Below, in pieces: positions 29,681-38,349 of a DNA stretch of 64,000 nt. Positions within the stretch are counted from its first letter, which is position 1. Each line of letters starts with the position of its first letter. This stretch comes from Glo-17 sp964637835 (lineage in GTDB: Bacteria > Krumholzibacteriota > Krumholzibacteriia > LZORAL124-64-63), in NCBI GenBank assembly GCA_964637835.1, contig CAZWYF010000005.1:1-64000 (forward strand). Direction: 5' to 3'. The notes under the pieces were generated by a model. The model was not told the origin of the DNA. It saw only the letters and a list, made by a program, of their open reading frames with translations, and did no database searches. The translations under genes and the position numbers were made by a program.

Positions 29681-29795
29681 CGGAATCACCCCGCTGGTGG
29701 CCGTGGCGGCCAGCGTCCTGCCTTTCACCGGCACCCGGGCCGAGTTCTTCGGCGTGGTCTGGATCCACCTCTACGTGCTGCTCGCGCCGCCCCGA
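29681..29795 (+). pseudogene. Membrane-protein gene remnant
   Basis: Within the 456-bp interval 29446-29901, one plus-strand frame reads like transmembrane sequence: ITPLVAVAASVLPFTGTRAE followed by FFGVVWIHLYVLLAPP. There is no start codon with a ribosome site, and the frame decays into Pro/Arg codons. It is best seen as a fragment of a lost membrane-protein gene. The rest of the interval holds only the AT-rich island. Confidence 0.35.
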
Positions 29796-29901
29796 ACGGC
29801 GCGGTGGGGCGGGAGCCCTCCGCCTGGCCTAGCTTGTCCCCGGCCCTGATCGAGGCCGGGCTGCCACCCCGACCTACCACGTCACCCCGAGGAGCTCCCA
29901 C

Positions 29902-30507
29902 ATGGACACCTTCGACGCCATCGCCCGCCGCCGCGCGGTGAAGGCCTTCGACCCCGACCATCGCCTCTCCGCGGAGGAGGAGCAGAAGCTCCTCGCCGCC
30001 GCGATCCAGGCGCCCACCAGCTTCAACATCCAGCACTGGCGCTTCGTGGTGATCCGCGATCCGGAGCTGCGCCAGCGGATCCGCACCGAGTTCGGCAACG
30101 ACCAGGCCCAGATGACCGACGCCTCCCTGCTGATCCTCATGACCGCCGACGTCAAGGCCTGGCAGAAGGAGCCGGAGCGCTACTGGCGGGACGCTCCCCG
30201 CGAGGTGGCCGACCTGCTGGTGGGCTGGATGGGCAGCTTCCACGAGGGCCGCGACTGGCTGCAGCGCGACGAGGCCCAGCGCTCCATCGGTATGGCCATG
30301 CAGAACCTGATGCTGGCGGCCACGGCCATGGGCTACCAGTCCTGCCCCATGATCGGCTTCGACATCGCGGGCGTCGCCCGGCTCATCAACCTGCCGGACG
30401 ACCACGTCATGGGCCCCATGGTGGCCATCGGCAAGGGCATCAAGGAGACCTGGCCCAGGCCGGGGCAGCTGCCGCTGAGCGAGCTGGTTTTCGAGAACGG
30501 GTTCTGA
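29902..30507 (+). CDS. Nitroreductase-family flavoprotein
   Basis: An FMN-dependent NAD(P)H oxidoreductase-like protein of 201 residues. It shows IARRRAVKAFDPDHRLSAEE (FMN-binding Arg cluster), AAIQAPTSFNIQHWRFVVI, then SIGMAMQNLMLAATAMGYQSCPMIGFD and a C-terminal PMVAIGKG segment. The order and length fit the small NfsB-like group. The physiological substrate is not predictable from sequence. GAGGAGCTCCCAC precedes ATG 29902. It stands alone. Confidence 0.9.
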   Translation: MDTFDAIARRRAVKAFDPDHRLSAEEEQKLLAAAIQAPTSFNIQHWRFVVIRDPELRQRIRTEFGNDQAQMTDASLLILMTADVKAWQKEPERYWRDAPREVADLLVGWMGSFHEGRDWLQRDEAQRSIGMAMQNLMLAATAMGYQSCPMIGFDIAGVARLINLPDDHVMGPMVAIGKGIKETWPRPGQLPLSELVFENGF

Positions 30508-30584
30508 CCCGCAGGGGCGCGGGCGCGGGCGTGCGGCTCGAGGCGCGTCGTCCGCGTTCCGCGGCGCGGGGGTCGCGAATATCA

Positions 30585-30614
30585 TTGAAAGATGGTTGTC
30601 AGAAACTGTATGCT
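30585..30614 (+). promoter_or_regulatory. Sigma70-like promoter upstream of the cytolysin-like gene
   Basis: TTGAAA (30585-30590) and TATGCT (30609-30614) are spaced 18 bp in an AT-rich patch. This would give a leader of about 120 nt before ATG 30739. Confidence 0.5.
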
Positions 30615-30738
30615 AGCTCGAGAGCAGGGTGAAGCGCCCGCACCTGCGCTCCGCCAGCGACCCCGCCGACCGTGATGTCCCCTGCGCTGTCCAGGACCGC
30701 CCGGCCCACGCCCGGGCCACCCCAGCCGGGAGGATGTC

Positions 30739-32490
30739 ATGTCTCGCCTGTCCTGGCTCATGCTCGCCGTCCTCGTCCTGCTTCCGGCCTGTGGCGGCGA
30801 TGACGACCCCGCCGCTCCGCCCGAGACCAGCGGGATCGACGACTACCTGAAGGACCTTCCGGAGTGGGGCGAGTTCTCTCCCCAGCGCGCCCCCGTCGGC
30901 CAGCCGCAGGAGGAGGTCACCGGCCCCGCCGAGGCCGCCCTCGAGACCGACGGCGGCCAGCTCTTCGTCTGCCGGACCACGCCCTGCTCCATCACCAGCA
31001 CCCCCGACGCCATCGTCACCATGAATCCCAACTCGGAGATCCTCTACCTGGGCGCGCTCATCCAGGGCGCCACCTACCTGGGCGGCCTGGCGGCCATGGA
31101 GGAGTTGCCCATCCGCCAGCGGGCGCCGCTGGCCGTGTCCATCGACCTGCTGTTCCCCGACAACACGCGCACGGTGTCCGATCCCACCCTGGCCTCGGTG
31201 AACCAGGCGGTGGGCGAGCTGATCACCGGCGCGCATCTGGCCGGCCACACCGCCGGCAGCGCGCTCAGCTACAACAAGCGGGAGTGCTTCAGCCTGGAGC
31301 AGAGCATGCTGAGCATGGGCATGTCGGTGTCCTACCTGGGCGCCTCGGTGCGGTCGGAGCTGTCCTACGAGCAGTCGGTGGAGTACCACACCATCATGGC
31401 CACCTTCCGCCAGCGCATGTTCACCACCTCGGTGGTGCTGCCGCAGACGCCCGCCGAGTTCTTCAGCGAGAGCTTCACCCGGGAGGATCTCGACGAGCAG
31501 ATCGAGCGCGGCCGCATCGGCCCGGACAACCTGCCGGTCTACGTCTCGAACATCGTCTGGGGCCGGATCATGGTCTTCACCATGACCTCGACCTACACGG
31601 CGTCGGAGATGGAGGCCGCGATCAGCGCCAGCTACGACGGCATCGCCAGCGGCTCCGTCGACGCGCAGTATCTCGACATCCTCAACAGCGAGGAGACCAC
31701 CATCAACCTGGTGGCCGTGGGCGGTGAGGCGAGCCACGCGCTGGACGCCATCCGCTCCGGCGACCTGGACGACTACTTCGCCTCCGACGCCTCGCTCACC
31801 TCGGCCGCGCCGCTCTCCTACACCCTGCGCAACCTCGCCGACAACAGCGTCGCCCTGGTGAGCGAGACCACCGCCTACGACATGGTGGAGTGCTCCGCGG
31901 ACATCGTGGCCCACCATGACGACTTCGACCAGTGGCGGAATGCCGTCCTCGACCTGCCGGCCGGCGAGGTGCAGGTCCAGTCCACCACGAGCGCCGAGAT
32001 GGCGGACGCCGACGAGGTCGCCACGCCGCCGGGCGGCAATGCCTGGCTGCCGGGGACCCTGACCTTCCCGGCCGCGAGCACGGGACTGGACCTGTCGTTC
32101 GTGCTCGCGTCGCTGGGCTACGACGCCCTCACCTTCAACGACGACGAGATCTCCTCCGGCATGTATCCGCTGCTCAGCCCCGGCGACGCGGACAACGGCG
32201 AGAACGACGATTTCGCGGTGACGATCACCGACGTGGCGTCGCCGCGGCAGGTCCTGGCCGTGGGCATCTTCGTGGGCCACAACGGCTATGACGAGGGCGA
32301 GAACCTGCGGGTCTACGGCGAGAGCGACCTCCTGCTGGCGGAGTTCACCAGCGGGCTGCCGAACAGCGCCGGCTGGGTGTTCATGGGCGCCGTCGCGGCG
32401 GTCCCGATCACCCGGTTCGTCTTCGACGAGGACTCCGGCGGCGACGACCTCGTGATCCGGCACCCGTCGTTCGGGCTGACGGGAGAGTGA
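30739..32490 (+). CDS. Cholesterol-dependent-cytolysin-like (thiol-activated cytolysin family) lipoprotein
   Basis: A 583-residue lipoprotein: signal MSRLSWLMLAVLVLLPAC with the lipobox Cys at 18, then an Asp/Pro linker. Residues about 95-400 follow the order of the thiol-activated cytolysin core: NPNSEILYLGALIQG, RAPLAVSIDL, SDPTLASVNQAVGELI, a long helical/strand block, ESFTREDLDEQI, PVYVSNIVWGRIMVFTM (family PPVYVSNVAYGR) and SASYDG with VAVGGEASHAL. The Trp-rich undecapeptide of cholesterol-binding toxins is absent. The final 170 residues are a different, acidic, possibly beta-sandwich region. GGGAGG precedes ATG 30739. Pore formation is inferred; the target and any partner are unknown. 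Confidence 0.8.
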   Translation: MSRLSWLMLAVLVLLPACGGDDDPAAPPETSGIDDYLKDLPEWGEFSPQRAPVGQPQEEVTGPAEAALETDGGQLFVCRTTPCSITSTPDAIVTMNPNSEILYLGALIQGATYLGGLAAMEELPIRQRAPLAVSIDLLFPDNTRTVSDPTLASVNQAVGELITGAHLAGHTAGSALSYNKRECFSLEQSMLSMGMSVSYLGASVRSELSYEQSVEYHTIMATFRQRMFTTSVVLPQTPAEFFSESFTREDLDEQIERGRIGPDNLPVYVSNIVWGRIMVFTMTSTYTASEMEAAISASYDGIASGSVDAQYLDILNSEETTINLVAVGGEASHALDAIRSGDLDDYFASDASLTSAAPLSYTLRNLADNSVALVSETTAYDMVECSADIVAHHDDFDQWRNAVLDLPAGEVQVQSTTSAEMADADEVATPPGGNAWLPGTLTFPAASTGLDLSFVLASLGYDALTFNDDEISSGMYPLLSPGDADNGENDDFAVTITDVASPRQVLAVGIFVGHNGYDEGENLRVYGESDLLLAEFTSGLPNSAGWVFMGAVAAVPITRFVFDEDSGGDDLVIRHPSFGLTGE

Positions 32491-32520
32491 CGGAAGGGCC
32501 CGGTCCGCTGGCGGCCGCCG

Positions 32521-33255
32521 CTAGCGCAGGGTGGCCACCTGCGTGGCGCGCTCGGCGGCCTCGTCCAGCAGCACCGCCGCGCGGTCGAGGCTGTCGCGCG
32601 CCTCGTCCAGGACGCCGTCGGCGGCGGCCGACCAGGCACGGTTGAGCTGGCGTTCGGCTCCCGCGAAGCGGTCCATGACACGCGCGTAGCCCGCCAGGCC
32701 GCCCGCGGCGACCAGGTCCTCGCGGGTGGCCACGAACGCGGGCAGGTCGCCGCGCTGCAGCGTCCCGAGGACGCCGAGCACGTGGGCGAGGCGGGATGGC
32801 TCGTCGGGCCGGCGAGCCAGCTCGGCCCGCAGGTCGGCCACCGCCTCGCAGATGCGCGCGAGGACCGCCACCGGTTCATCGTGGACTGCGGTGACCCCGC
32901 TCCCGGCGCGCCGCCTGGCGCGTCGCATCAACGCGGCGCTGGTCAGCAGGCCGAGCACGCTGGCGCCGAAGGCCGGCGCCTCGTCCCAGCGCCCGAGGGC
33001 GAACTCCAGCACGCGCACCCGCTCCACGCCGGCCGCCCGCAGGGTCTGCAGCTCGGCCGAGCCGAGCACGGTCCCCGCCGGGATCAACGGCACGGATTCC
33101 GCGGCGGCGGTGGCCTGCACGCCGGCGGGGTCGGCCAGCGTCAGGCCCACCAGCTCGGTGTCCGGACGGTCCAGTCCGGGTGCATAGGCCGTCACCGCGG
33201 CGACGACGCCCACCACCGTGGACAGCACGGTCAGCAAGGTGGCCAGGGTGGTCAT
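32521..33255 (-). CDS. Hypothetical membrane-anchored helical protein, partner of OPT gene
   Basis: No family is recognised. The 244-residue product has an N-terminal membrane segment (about 4-25), a globular stretch, a second hydrophobic segment (about 97-110) followed by an Arg cluster (RRARRR), and a C-terminal Ala/Leu/Arg helical domain of about 110 residues likely to be helical bundles in the cytoplasm. It starts 4 bp after the OPT transporter stop on the same strand, so the two are almost certainly co-transcribed and may work together. Confidence 0.7.
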   Translation of the reverse strand: MTTLATLLTVLSTVVGVVAAVTAYAPGLDRPDTELVGLTLADPAGVQATAAAESVPLIPAGTVLGSAELQTLRAAGVERVRVLEFALGRWDEAPAFGASVLGLLTSAALMRRARRRAGSGVTAVHDEPVAVLARICEAVADLRAELARRPDEPSRLAHVLGVLGTLQRGDLPAFVATREDLVAAGGLAGYARVMDRFAGAERQLNRAWSAAADGVLDEARDSLDRAAVLLDEAAERATQVATLR

Positions 33256-33259
33256 CGAC

Positions 33260-35227
33260 TCAACCTCCGGTGGCGATCACGATCCCGTTGAAGACCAGGG
33301 CGAGGAGCGCCTCGCCCACGATCAGGCCCGCACACAGCGGCACGCCCCACTCCTCGGCCCAGGCCTGCCCCTTCCAGCGCGCGACCAGCATGCTGGCCAG
33401 GCAGCCCAGGCCGTAGGTGAGGATGAACTTGACCGGCAGGTACATGGACAGGCCCACGAGCACGCCCAGGCTCGGGAACGCGGCCAGTCCGAGCAGGCCG
33501 CCCAGCAACGCTCCCAGTCCGTACAGCGCATACGGCAGCTCGCCGCCCTGGACGCCCACGATCACGGCCTCCAGGGCCTGCGCCTGCGGGGCGACCGTGT
33601 CGGTGCCCGGGCCGATGGGGATGCCGGTCTGGGCGAGGTTGGCGTTGACGATCAGCACGATGGTGGCCATGGAGACCACCGGCCCGATGGCCACGCTGGC
33701 GATCTCCACGATCTGCTGCCGCCGCGGCTGGGCCCCCACGATGTAGCCGGTGCGCAGGTCGGCCATCATGTCGGCCGCGCAGCCGATGGCCACGCAGAGC
33801 GCGGCGCCGAGCATGACCGCCGACAGCACGTCGTCCTGACCGGCGAGCATCAACACCAGCACCACCGTCAGCAGCGCCATGCCGGAGATGGGCGACCAGT
33901 CGGTCATGCCGGTGCACTGGGCGATGATGATGCCGGCGAACCAGATCCAGATCAGGGCGACCCCGGCGACGATCGCTCGCGCCAGCCAGGGATCCAGTCC
34001 GGTCAGCCAGCCCTGCGGCGCGCCGCCGCCGATCAGCTCGGTGGCCAGCAGGATGATTCCCATCATCGGCAGGGCGATGAGGATCAGGGGGCGCACGCCC
34101 AGCTCGTCGCGGCCGGCGCGGGAGCGGGCGCCGGCGCGGATGCTGCGTAGCGCCTCGCGGATCGCCGGCACCGACGCCAGCACCCCCAGCAGCGCGCCCC
34201 CCAGGAGCAGGCCGATGCCGAGGGGGCGGTTGTACGCCTGCAGCGCGTGGTCGGCGGTCTGGTGGGGGGCCACGGTACCTGGCAGCCAGCCCAGATGGTA
34301 GACGATGGGATTGAGGACCAGGTAGGCCAGCACGCCGCCGGCGAGCACCAGCAGCCCGGCGCGTCCGGTCAGATAGCCGGCGCCGAAGGCGAACGGCGCG
34401 ATGGCGAAGACCAGGAAGAACTGGCCCGGCAGCCCGAGGAGGCGGCCGGCGTCCAGGGCGGTGTCGGTGAGCACGAGGTCGGGCTGGCCGTCGCGGTCGC
34501 GGTCCACGTCCGGGCCGAGCGCCCCGTCGCCCACCGCCCCGTCGTCCACGCGCCAGCCGAGCGCCGAGTAGCTCCAGCCGTCCAGACCGACGGTGGGCAG
34601 GGCGGTGGGCGCGTAGATGAGCATGGAGAGGACGATGCCCGCCACCAGCACCAGTGACTTGCGCGCCCCGGCGCCGGGCGAGCGCAGGATCGCGCCCACG
34701 GCCGTCGCGCTCGGGAAGCGCAGCCGCTCGATGTCGAGCATCTGCTTGCGCAGGGGCACGATGAACACGCAGCCGAGCACCGCGCCGGCCATGCAGGCCA
34801 CGGTGATCAGCCAGAACCGCGGATCGCTGAACGACAGCTCGAATCCCAGCAGCAGCAGCACCGGCACGGTGAAGATGACGCCGGCACACGTCTGGTTGAT
34901 GGCCGAGGCCACGGTCTGGCCGATGTTCGTCTCGAGGATCGAGCCGCGGCGCAGCAGGCCCCGCAGGACGCCGAAGCCCAGCACGGCGGCGATGGAGCTG
35001 GCGACGATGGTGAAGCCGATCTTCAGGCCGGCGTAGGTGATCGCCGCGTTGATGATCACCCCGAACACCAGGCCGAAGACCAGCGCGCTGGGGGTGACCT
35101 CGCGGTAGCGGGTCTGGAAGAGGCCGTCGTCCGGGGGAGGGCCGGCCGGCCGGGTGCCGGCGACCGGAGCAGTGGGCGCACCACCGCCTCGAGGCGGGTC
35201 GGGGTCGCGGATCTGCAGGTCGCTCAT
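33260..35227 (-). CDS. OPT-family oligopeptide/metal-chelate transporter
   Basis: A 655-residue inner-membrane transporter with about 13-15 hydrophobic segments. The OPT features include GVIINAAITYAGLKIGFTI, SILETNIGQTVASAINQTCAG (NIxQTxAxAG-like signature), RFPSATAVGAIL, ADMMADLRTGYIVGAQPRRQQ and PVKFILTYGLGCL. A charged Asp-rich loop (DGALGPDVDRDRDGQPD) is inserted after the fourth or fifth segment. Homologues import peptides or peptide-like metal chelates. ATG 35227 begins MSDLQIRD. It is first gene of a two-gene operon with the downstream membrane protein. Confidence 0.9.
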   Translation of the reverse strand: MSDLQIRDPDPPRGGGAPTAPVAGTRPAGPPPDDGLFQTRYREVTPSALVFGLVFGVIINAAITYAGLKIGFTIVASSIAAVLGFGVLRGLLRRGSILETNIGQTVASAINQTCAGVIFTVPVLLLLGFELSFSDPRFWLITVACMAGAVLGCVFIVPLRKQMLDIERLRFPSATAVGAILRSPGAGARKSLVLVAGIVLSMLIYAPTALPTVGLDGWSYSALGWRVDDGAVGDGALGPDVDRDRDGQPDLVLTDTALDAGRLLGLPGQFFLVFAIAPFAFGAGYLTGRAGLLVLAGGVLAYLVLNPIVYHLGWLPGTVAPHQTADHALQAYNRPLGIGLLLGGALLGVLASVPAIREALRSIRAGARSRAGRDELGVRPLILIALPMMGIILLATELIGGGAPQGWLTGLDPWLARAIVAGVALIWIWFAGIIIAQCTGMTDWSPISGMALLTVVLVLMLAGQDDVLSAVMLGAALCVAIGCAADMMADLRTGYIVGAQPRRQQIVEIASVAIGPVVSMATIVLIVNANLAQTGIPIGPGTDTVAPQAQALEAVIVGVQGGELPYALYGLGALLGGLLGLAAFPSLGVLVGLSMYLPVKFILTYGLGCLASMLVARWKGQAWAEEWGVPLCAGLIVGEALLALVFNGIVIATGG

Positions 35228-35634
35228 GGAGACTCCCGTGGCGGTCGGCAGCCGGTCAGGACCCCCGATCCGCCGACGATCGCCGCGGCGGTGAATGGCG
35301 AGTCCAGGTCGTTCACAAAAAAGGATGATATTGGTAAAGTATCGGGGGCGCGAGGAAAAAATCCGGCACGCCGGTGGCCTCCCTCCTGGCCGTGACGCTC
35401 GACGTGCTGGTCCTGCAACGCATGCTCGGCGGCGTCCTGCGCACCCGGGCGGTCGATGCCGCGACCAGCGACCGTCCCCTCGAGACGATCCCCCCGGCGC
35501 GTGGCAGGCTGCCGCGATCACGGAAGATCTTCAAGTCCGATAAATATGGTACGAGATAGCCGGGTCCACGGATCCGTGATAGATTGCCTCCCCCATCACG
35601 CACCACGCCGGCTCGAGCGGAGGTCACCGGATCC

Positions 35635-38271
35635 GTGGCTGACGAACGCAGACGCGCGCTCGCGGCCAACGCGGCCGCCGACTCGCGTCGGGCCCACCAC
35701 CCGGCCGGTCCCACCGGTCCGCCCGGCGACGATCCACGCGCCGACGATCCACGCGCCGAGGCCACCATCGCCGCCGGCGGGTCCGTCACGGGGACGCCGG
35801 CCGACGTCACCCTTCCGCCAGGCGCCTCCCGTGCGCCACGAGGCGCCGCCGCCGCGCCGGAGGAGTCCATCGGCCCCTATCGCCTGCTCCGCAAGCTCGC
35901 CGAGGGCGGCATGGGCGAGGTCTGGCTCGCGGAGCAGCGCGAGCCCATCCGCCGGCGCCTGGCCGTCAAGGTCATCAAGCACGGCATGGACACCGCGGAG
36001 TTCGTGGCGCGCTTCGCGTCCGAGCGCCAGGCCCTGGCGCTCATGGACCATCCCTGCATCGCCAAGGTGATCGATGCGGGCACCACGCCGCGGGGCCGGC
36101 CGTACTTCGCCATGGAGTACGTGGACGGCGAGCCCATCCTCGCCCACTGCGACCAGCGCCGGCTGGGCATCGGCGCGCGACTGGAGCTGTTCCTGAAGGT
36201 CTGCCAGGGCGTGCAGCACGCGCACCAGAAGGCGATCATCCATCGCGACCTGAAGCCCTCCAACGTGCTGGTCAGCGTGCGGGACGGGGAGGCGCTGCCG
36301 AAGATCATCGACTTCGGCGTGGCCAAGGCCCTCGGCCAGGAACTCACCGGCCACACCATGCAGACGCACCTCGGCCAGCTCATCGGCACCCTGGATTACA
36401 TGAGTCCCGAGCAGGCCGACCTCGGCGACCACCACGTGGACACCGGCACCGACGTCTACGCCCTCGGGGTCCTGCTCTACGAGCTGCTGGCGGGCAAGCG
36501 GCCGCTGGAATCGAGCACCATGGTCGGCGTGGGCCTGGTGGAGATCCTGCGCCGGATCCGCGAGGAGGAGCCGCAGCGGCCGAGCCAGCGGCTCCTCTCC
36601 CTCGATCCGGACACCGCCGCGCGCGTGGCGGACGAGCGCGACCTGGACCCGTCGTCGCTGCTGCGCCGGGTCCGCGGCGACCTCGACTGGATCGTCCTGC
36701 GCGCCGTGGCCAAGGACCGCACCCGCCGCTACGCCACGGTGCACGAGCTGGCCGCGGACATCGAGCGCCACCTGCGGGACGAGCCCGTGCTCGCCGGCCC
36801 GCCCACCCGGCGCTATCGCGCCACCAAGTTCGTGCGCCGGCACCGCACCCCGGTGGCCGCTGCCGCGGTGGCGCTGGTCCTGGTGCTGGCGGGCATCGCG
36901 GGCACCTCCGTCGGCCTGGTGCGCGCGCGCCAGGCCGAGCAGCTCGCGCGCCAGGAGGCGGAGACCTCGCGGCAGGTCTCGGGCTTCCTGGAGAGCCTGT
37001 TCGAGGTCAGCGACCCCGATCGCGCCCGCGGCGAGACCATCACCGCGCGGGAGATCCTCGCCAGCGGCGCCGCCCGGATCGACGACCAGCTCCGCGACCA
37101 GCCCGCCACCCGGGCGCGACTGCTGAACACCATGGGCCGGGTGTACCACAAGCTCGGCCTCTACGACGAGGCCACGCCGCAGCTCGAGCAGGCGCTCGAC
37201 CTGCGCGAGGGGCTGCGGGAACGGGGTGGCCCGGTGCGGCCGGGGGACGTGGCCGGCAACCAGGTGGACCTCGCCGAGCTCTACATCGTGCAGGCCCGCT
37301 ACGGCGAGGCCGCCGCGCTGCTGAGCGAGGCGCTGGCCACCCTCGACGCCAGCAGTCCCGGGGAGCGCCTGCAGATCGCCGACGCCCTGCACCAGCTCGG
37401 CGGCGTCCTGCGCCGCCAGGGCCGCTACGACGACGCCGTCCCGCTGTACGAGCAGTCGCTGGCCATCCGCCGCGACGCCCTGGGCCCGCGCGATCCGCTG
37501 GTGGCCGGGAGCTACAACGGCCTGGCCATCACCGCCTACTTCCGCGGCGACTGGCCGGGCGCCGAGTCGCTCTTCGGTGCCGCCCTGTCCATCCGCGAGG
37601 AGTCGCTGGGGGACGACCATCCCGACGTGGCGCAGACGCTCAACAACCTGGCCCTGCTCCGGCAGGCGCAGGACGACTTCGCCGGCGCGATCCCGCTGTA
37701 CACGCGGGCGGCGGCGATCTGGGAGAAGACCCTCGGTCCAGACCACGTGCGCCTGGCCCTGGTGCTGAACAACCTGGGCCTGGCGCACTTCGAGCAGGGC
37801 CAGCTCGCGGACGCCCGGCCGCTCTTCGAGCGCGCCCTGCGCATCCGCGAGGCGGCCCTCGGCCCGGACAATCCCGACGTCGCCCAGACCCTGCAGAACC
37901 TGGCCGACCTGCACCGCGCCGGCGGGGCTCTCGCCGAGGCCGAGGCGCTGCTCGACCGCGCGCTCGCGGTGCGCGAGGCGAGCCTGGGGCCCGCGCACGC
38001 GGACGTGGGCTGGACCATCACCGGGCTGGCCGCCGTGCACGCGGCGGCCGGCGATCCCGAGCGGGCGGCGCAGGAGATGAGCCGCGCGCTGGACATCCTC
38101 GAGTCGGCGCTGGGCCCGGACTTCCCCGAGCTGGACGAGGAGTGGAGCCAGCACGCCGAGTACCTCGATGGCGCCGGCCGCCGCTCCGAGGCCGCGGCGG
38201 CCCGTGCGCGCGCGGCCGCCATCGCGGAGCGGTCCACCGCCGCGGCGGCGGCCGACGGCCCCGGTTCCTGA
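35635..38271 (+). CDS. Transmembrane Ser/Thr protein kinase with C-terminal TPR domain
   Basis: An 878-residue PknB-like kinase. After a low-complexity N-terminus, the kinase domain (about 80-380) shows LAEGGMGEVWLAEQ, VKVIK (ATP Lys), MEYVDGEPI, IIHRDLKPSNVL, IIDFGVAK, GTLDYMSPEQ and DVYALGVLLYELL. A membrane segment follows near 405-425, then about eight tetratricopeptide repeats (TLNNLALL..., VLNNLGLAH...) to the end. GTG 35635 is chosen because GGAGG lies 11 nt upstream; a TTG at 35584 would extend it. Perfect palindrome CACGGATCCGTG (35567-35578) lies 57 bp before the start. The preceding 35228-35634 interval otherwise shows only an AT-rich patch. Confidence 0.92.
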   Translation: MADERRRALAANAAADSRRAHHPAGPTGPPGDDPRADDPRAEATIAAGGSVTGTPADVTLPPGASRAPRGAAAAPEESIGPYRLLRKLAEGGMGEVWLAEQREPIRRRLAVKVIKHGMDTAEFVARFASERQALALMDHPCIAKVIDAGTTPRGRPYFAMEYVDGEPILAHCDQRRLGIGARLELFLKVCQGVQHAHQKAIIHRDLKPSNVLVSVRDGEALPKIIDFGVAKALGQELTGHTMQTHLGQLIGTLDYMSPEQADLGDHHVDTGTDVYALGVLLYELLAGKRPLESSTMVGVGLVEILRRIREEEPQRPSQRLLSLDPDTAARVADERDLDPSSLLRRVRGDLDWIVLRAVAKDRTRRYATVHELAADIERHLRDEPVLAGPPTRRYRATKFVRRHRTPVAAAAVALVLVLAGIAGTSVGLVRARQAEQLARQEAETSRQVSGFLESLFEVSDPDRARGETITAREILASGAARIDDQLRDQPATRARLLNTMGRVYHKLGLYDEATPQLEQALDLREGLRERGGPVRPGDVAGNQVDLAELYIVQARYGEAAALLSEALATLDASSPGERLQIADALHQLGGVLRRQGRYDDAVPLYEQSLAIRRDALGPRDPLVAGSYNGLAITAYFRGDWPGAESLFGAALSIREESLGDDHPDVAQTLNNLALLRQAQDDFAGAIPLYTRAAAIWEKTLGPDHVRLALVLNNLGLAHFEQGQLADARPLFERALRIREAALGPDNPDVAQTLQNLADLHRAGGALAEAEALLDRALAVREASLGPAHADVGWTITGLAAVHAAAGDPERAAQEMSRALDILESALGPDFPELDEEWSQHAEYLDGAGRRSEAAAARARAAAIAERSTAAAAADGPGS

Positions 38272-38349
38272 CCTGTCGTCACCGGATCCCGACCCCCCTG
38301 CCGGGTGCGCCCGGAGGGACCATCGCCCACGAACCAGGGAGTATGGCCC

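Noticed and set aside
35567..35578. CACGGATCCGTG as the kinase operator
   Set aside because: Kept only as a note: a 12-bp palindrome containing GGATCC is not rare enough in GC-rich DNA, and a partial copy lies at the start codon by chance.
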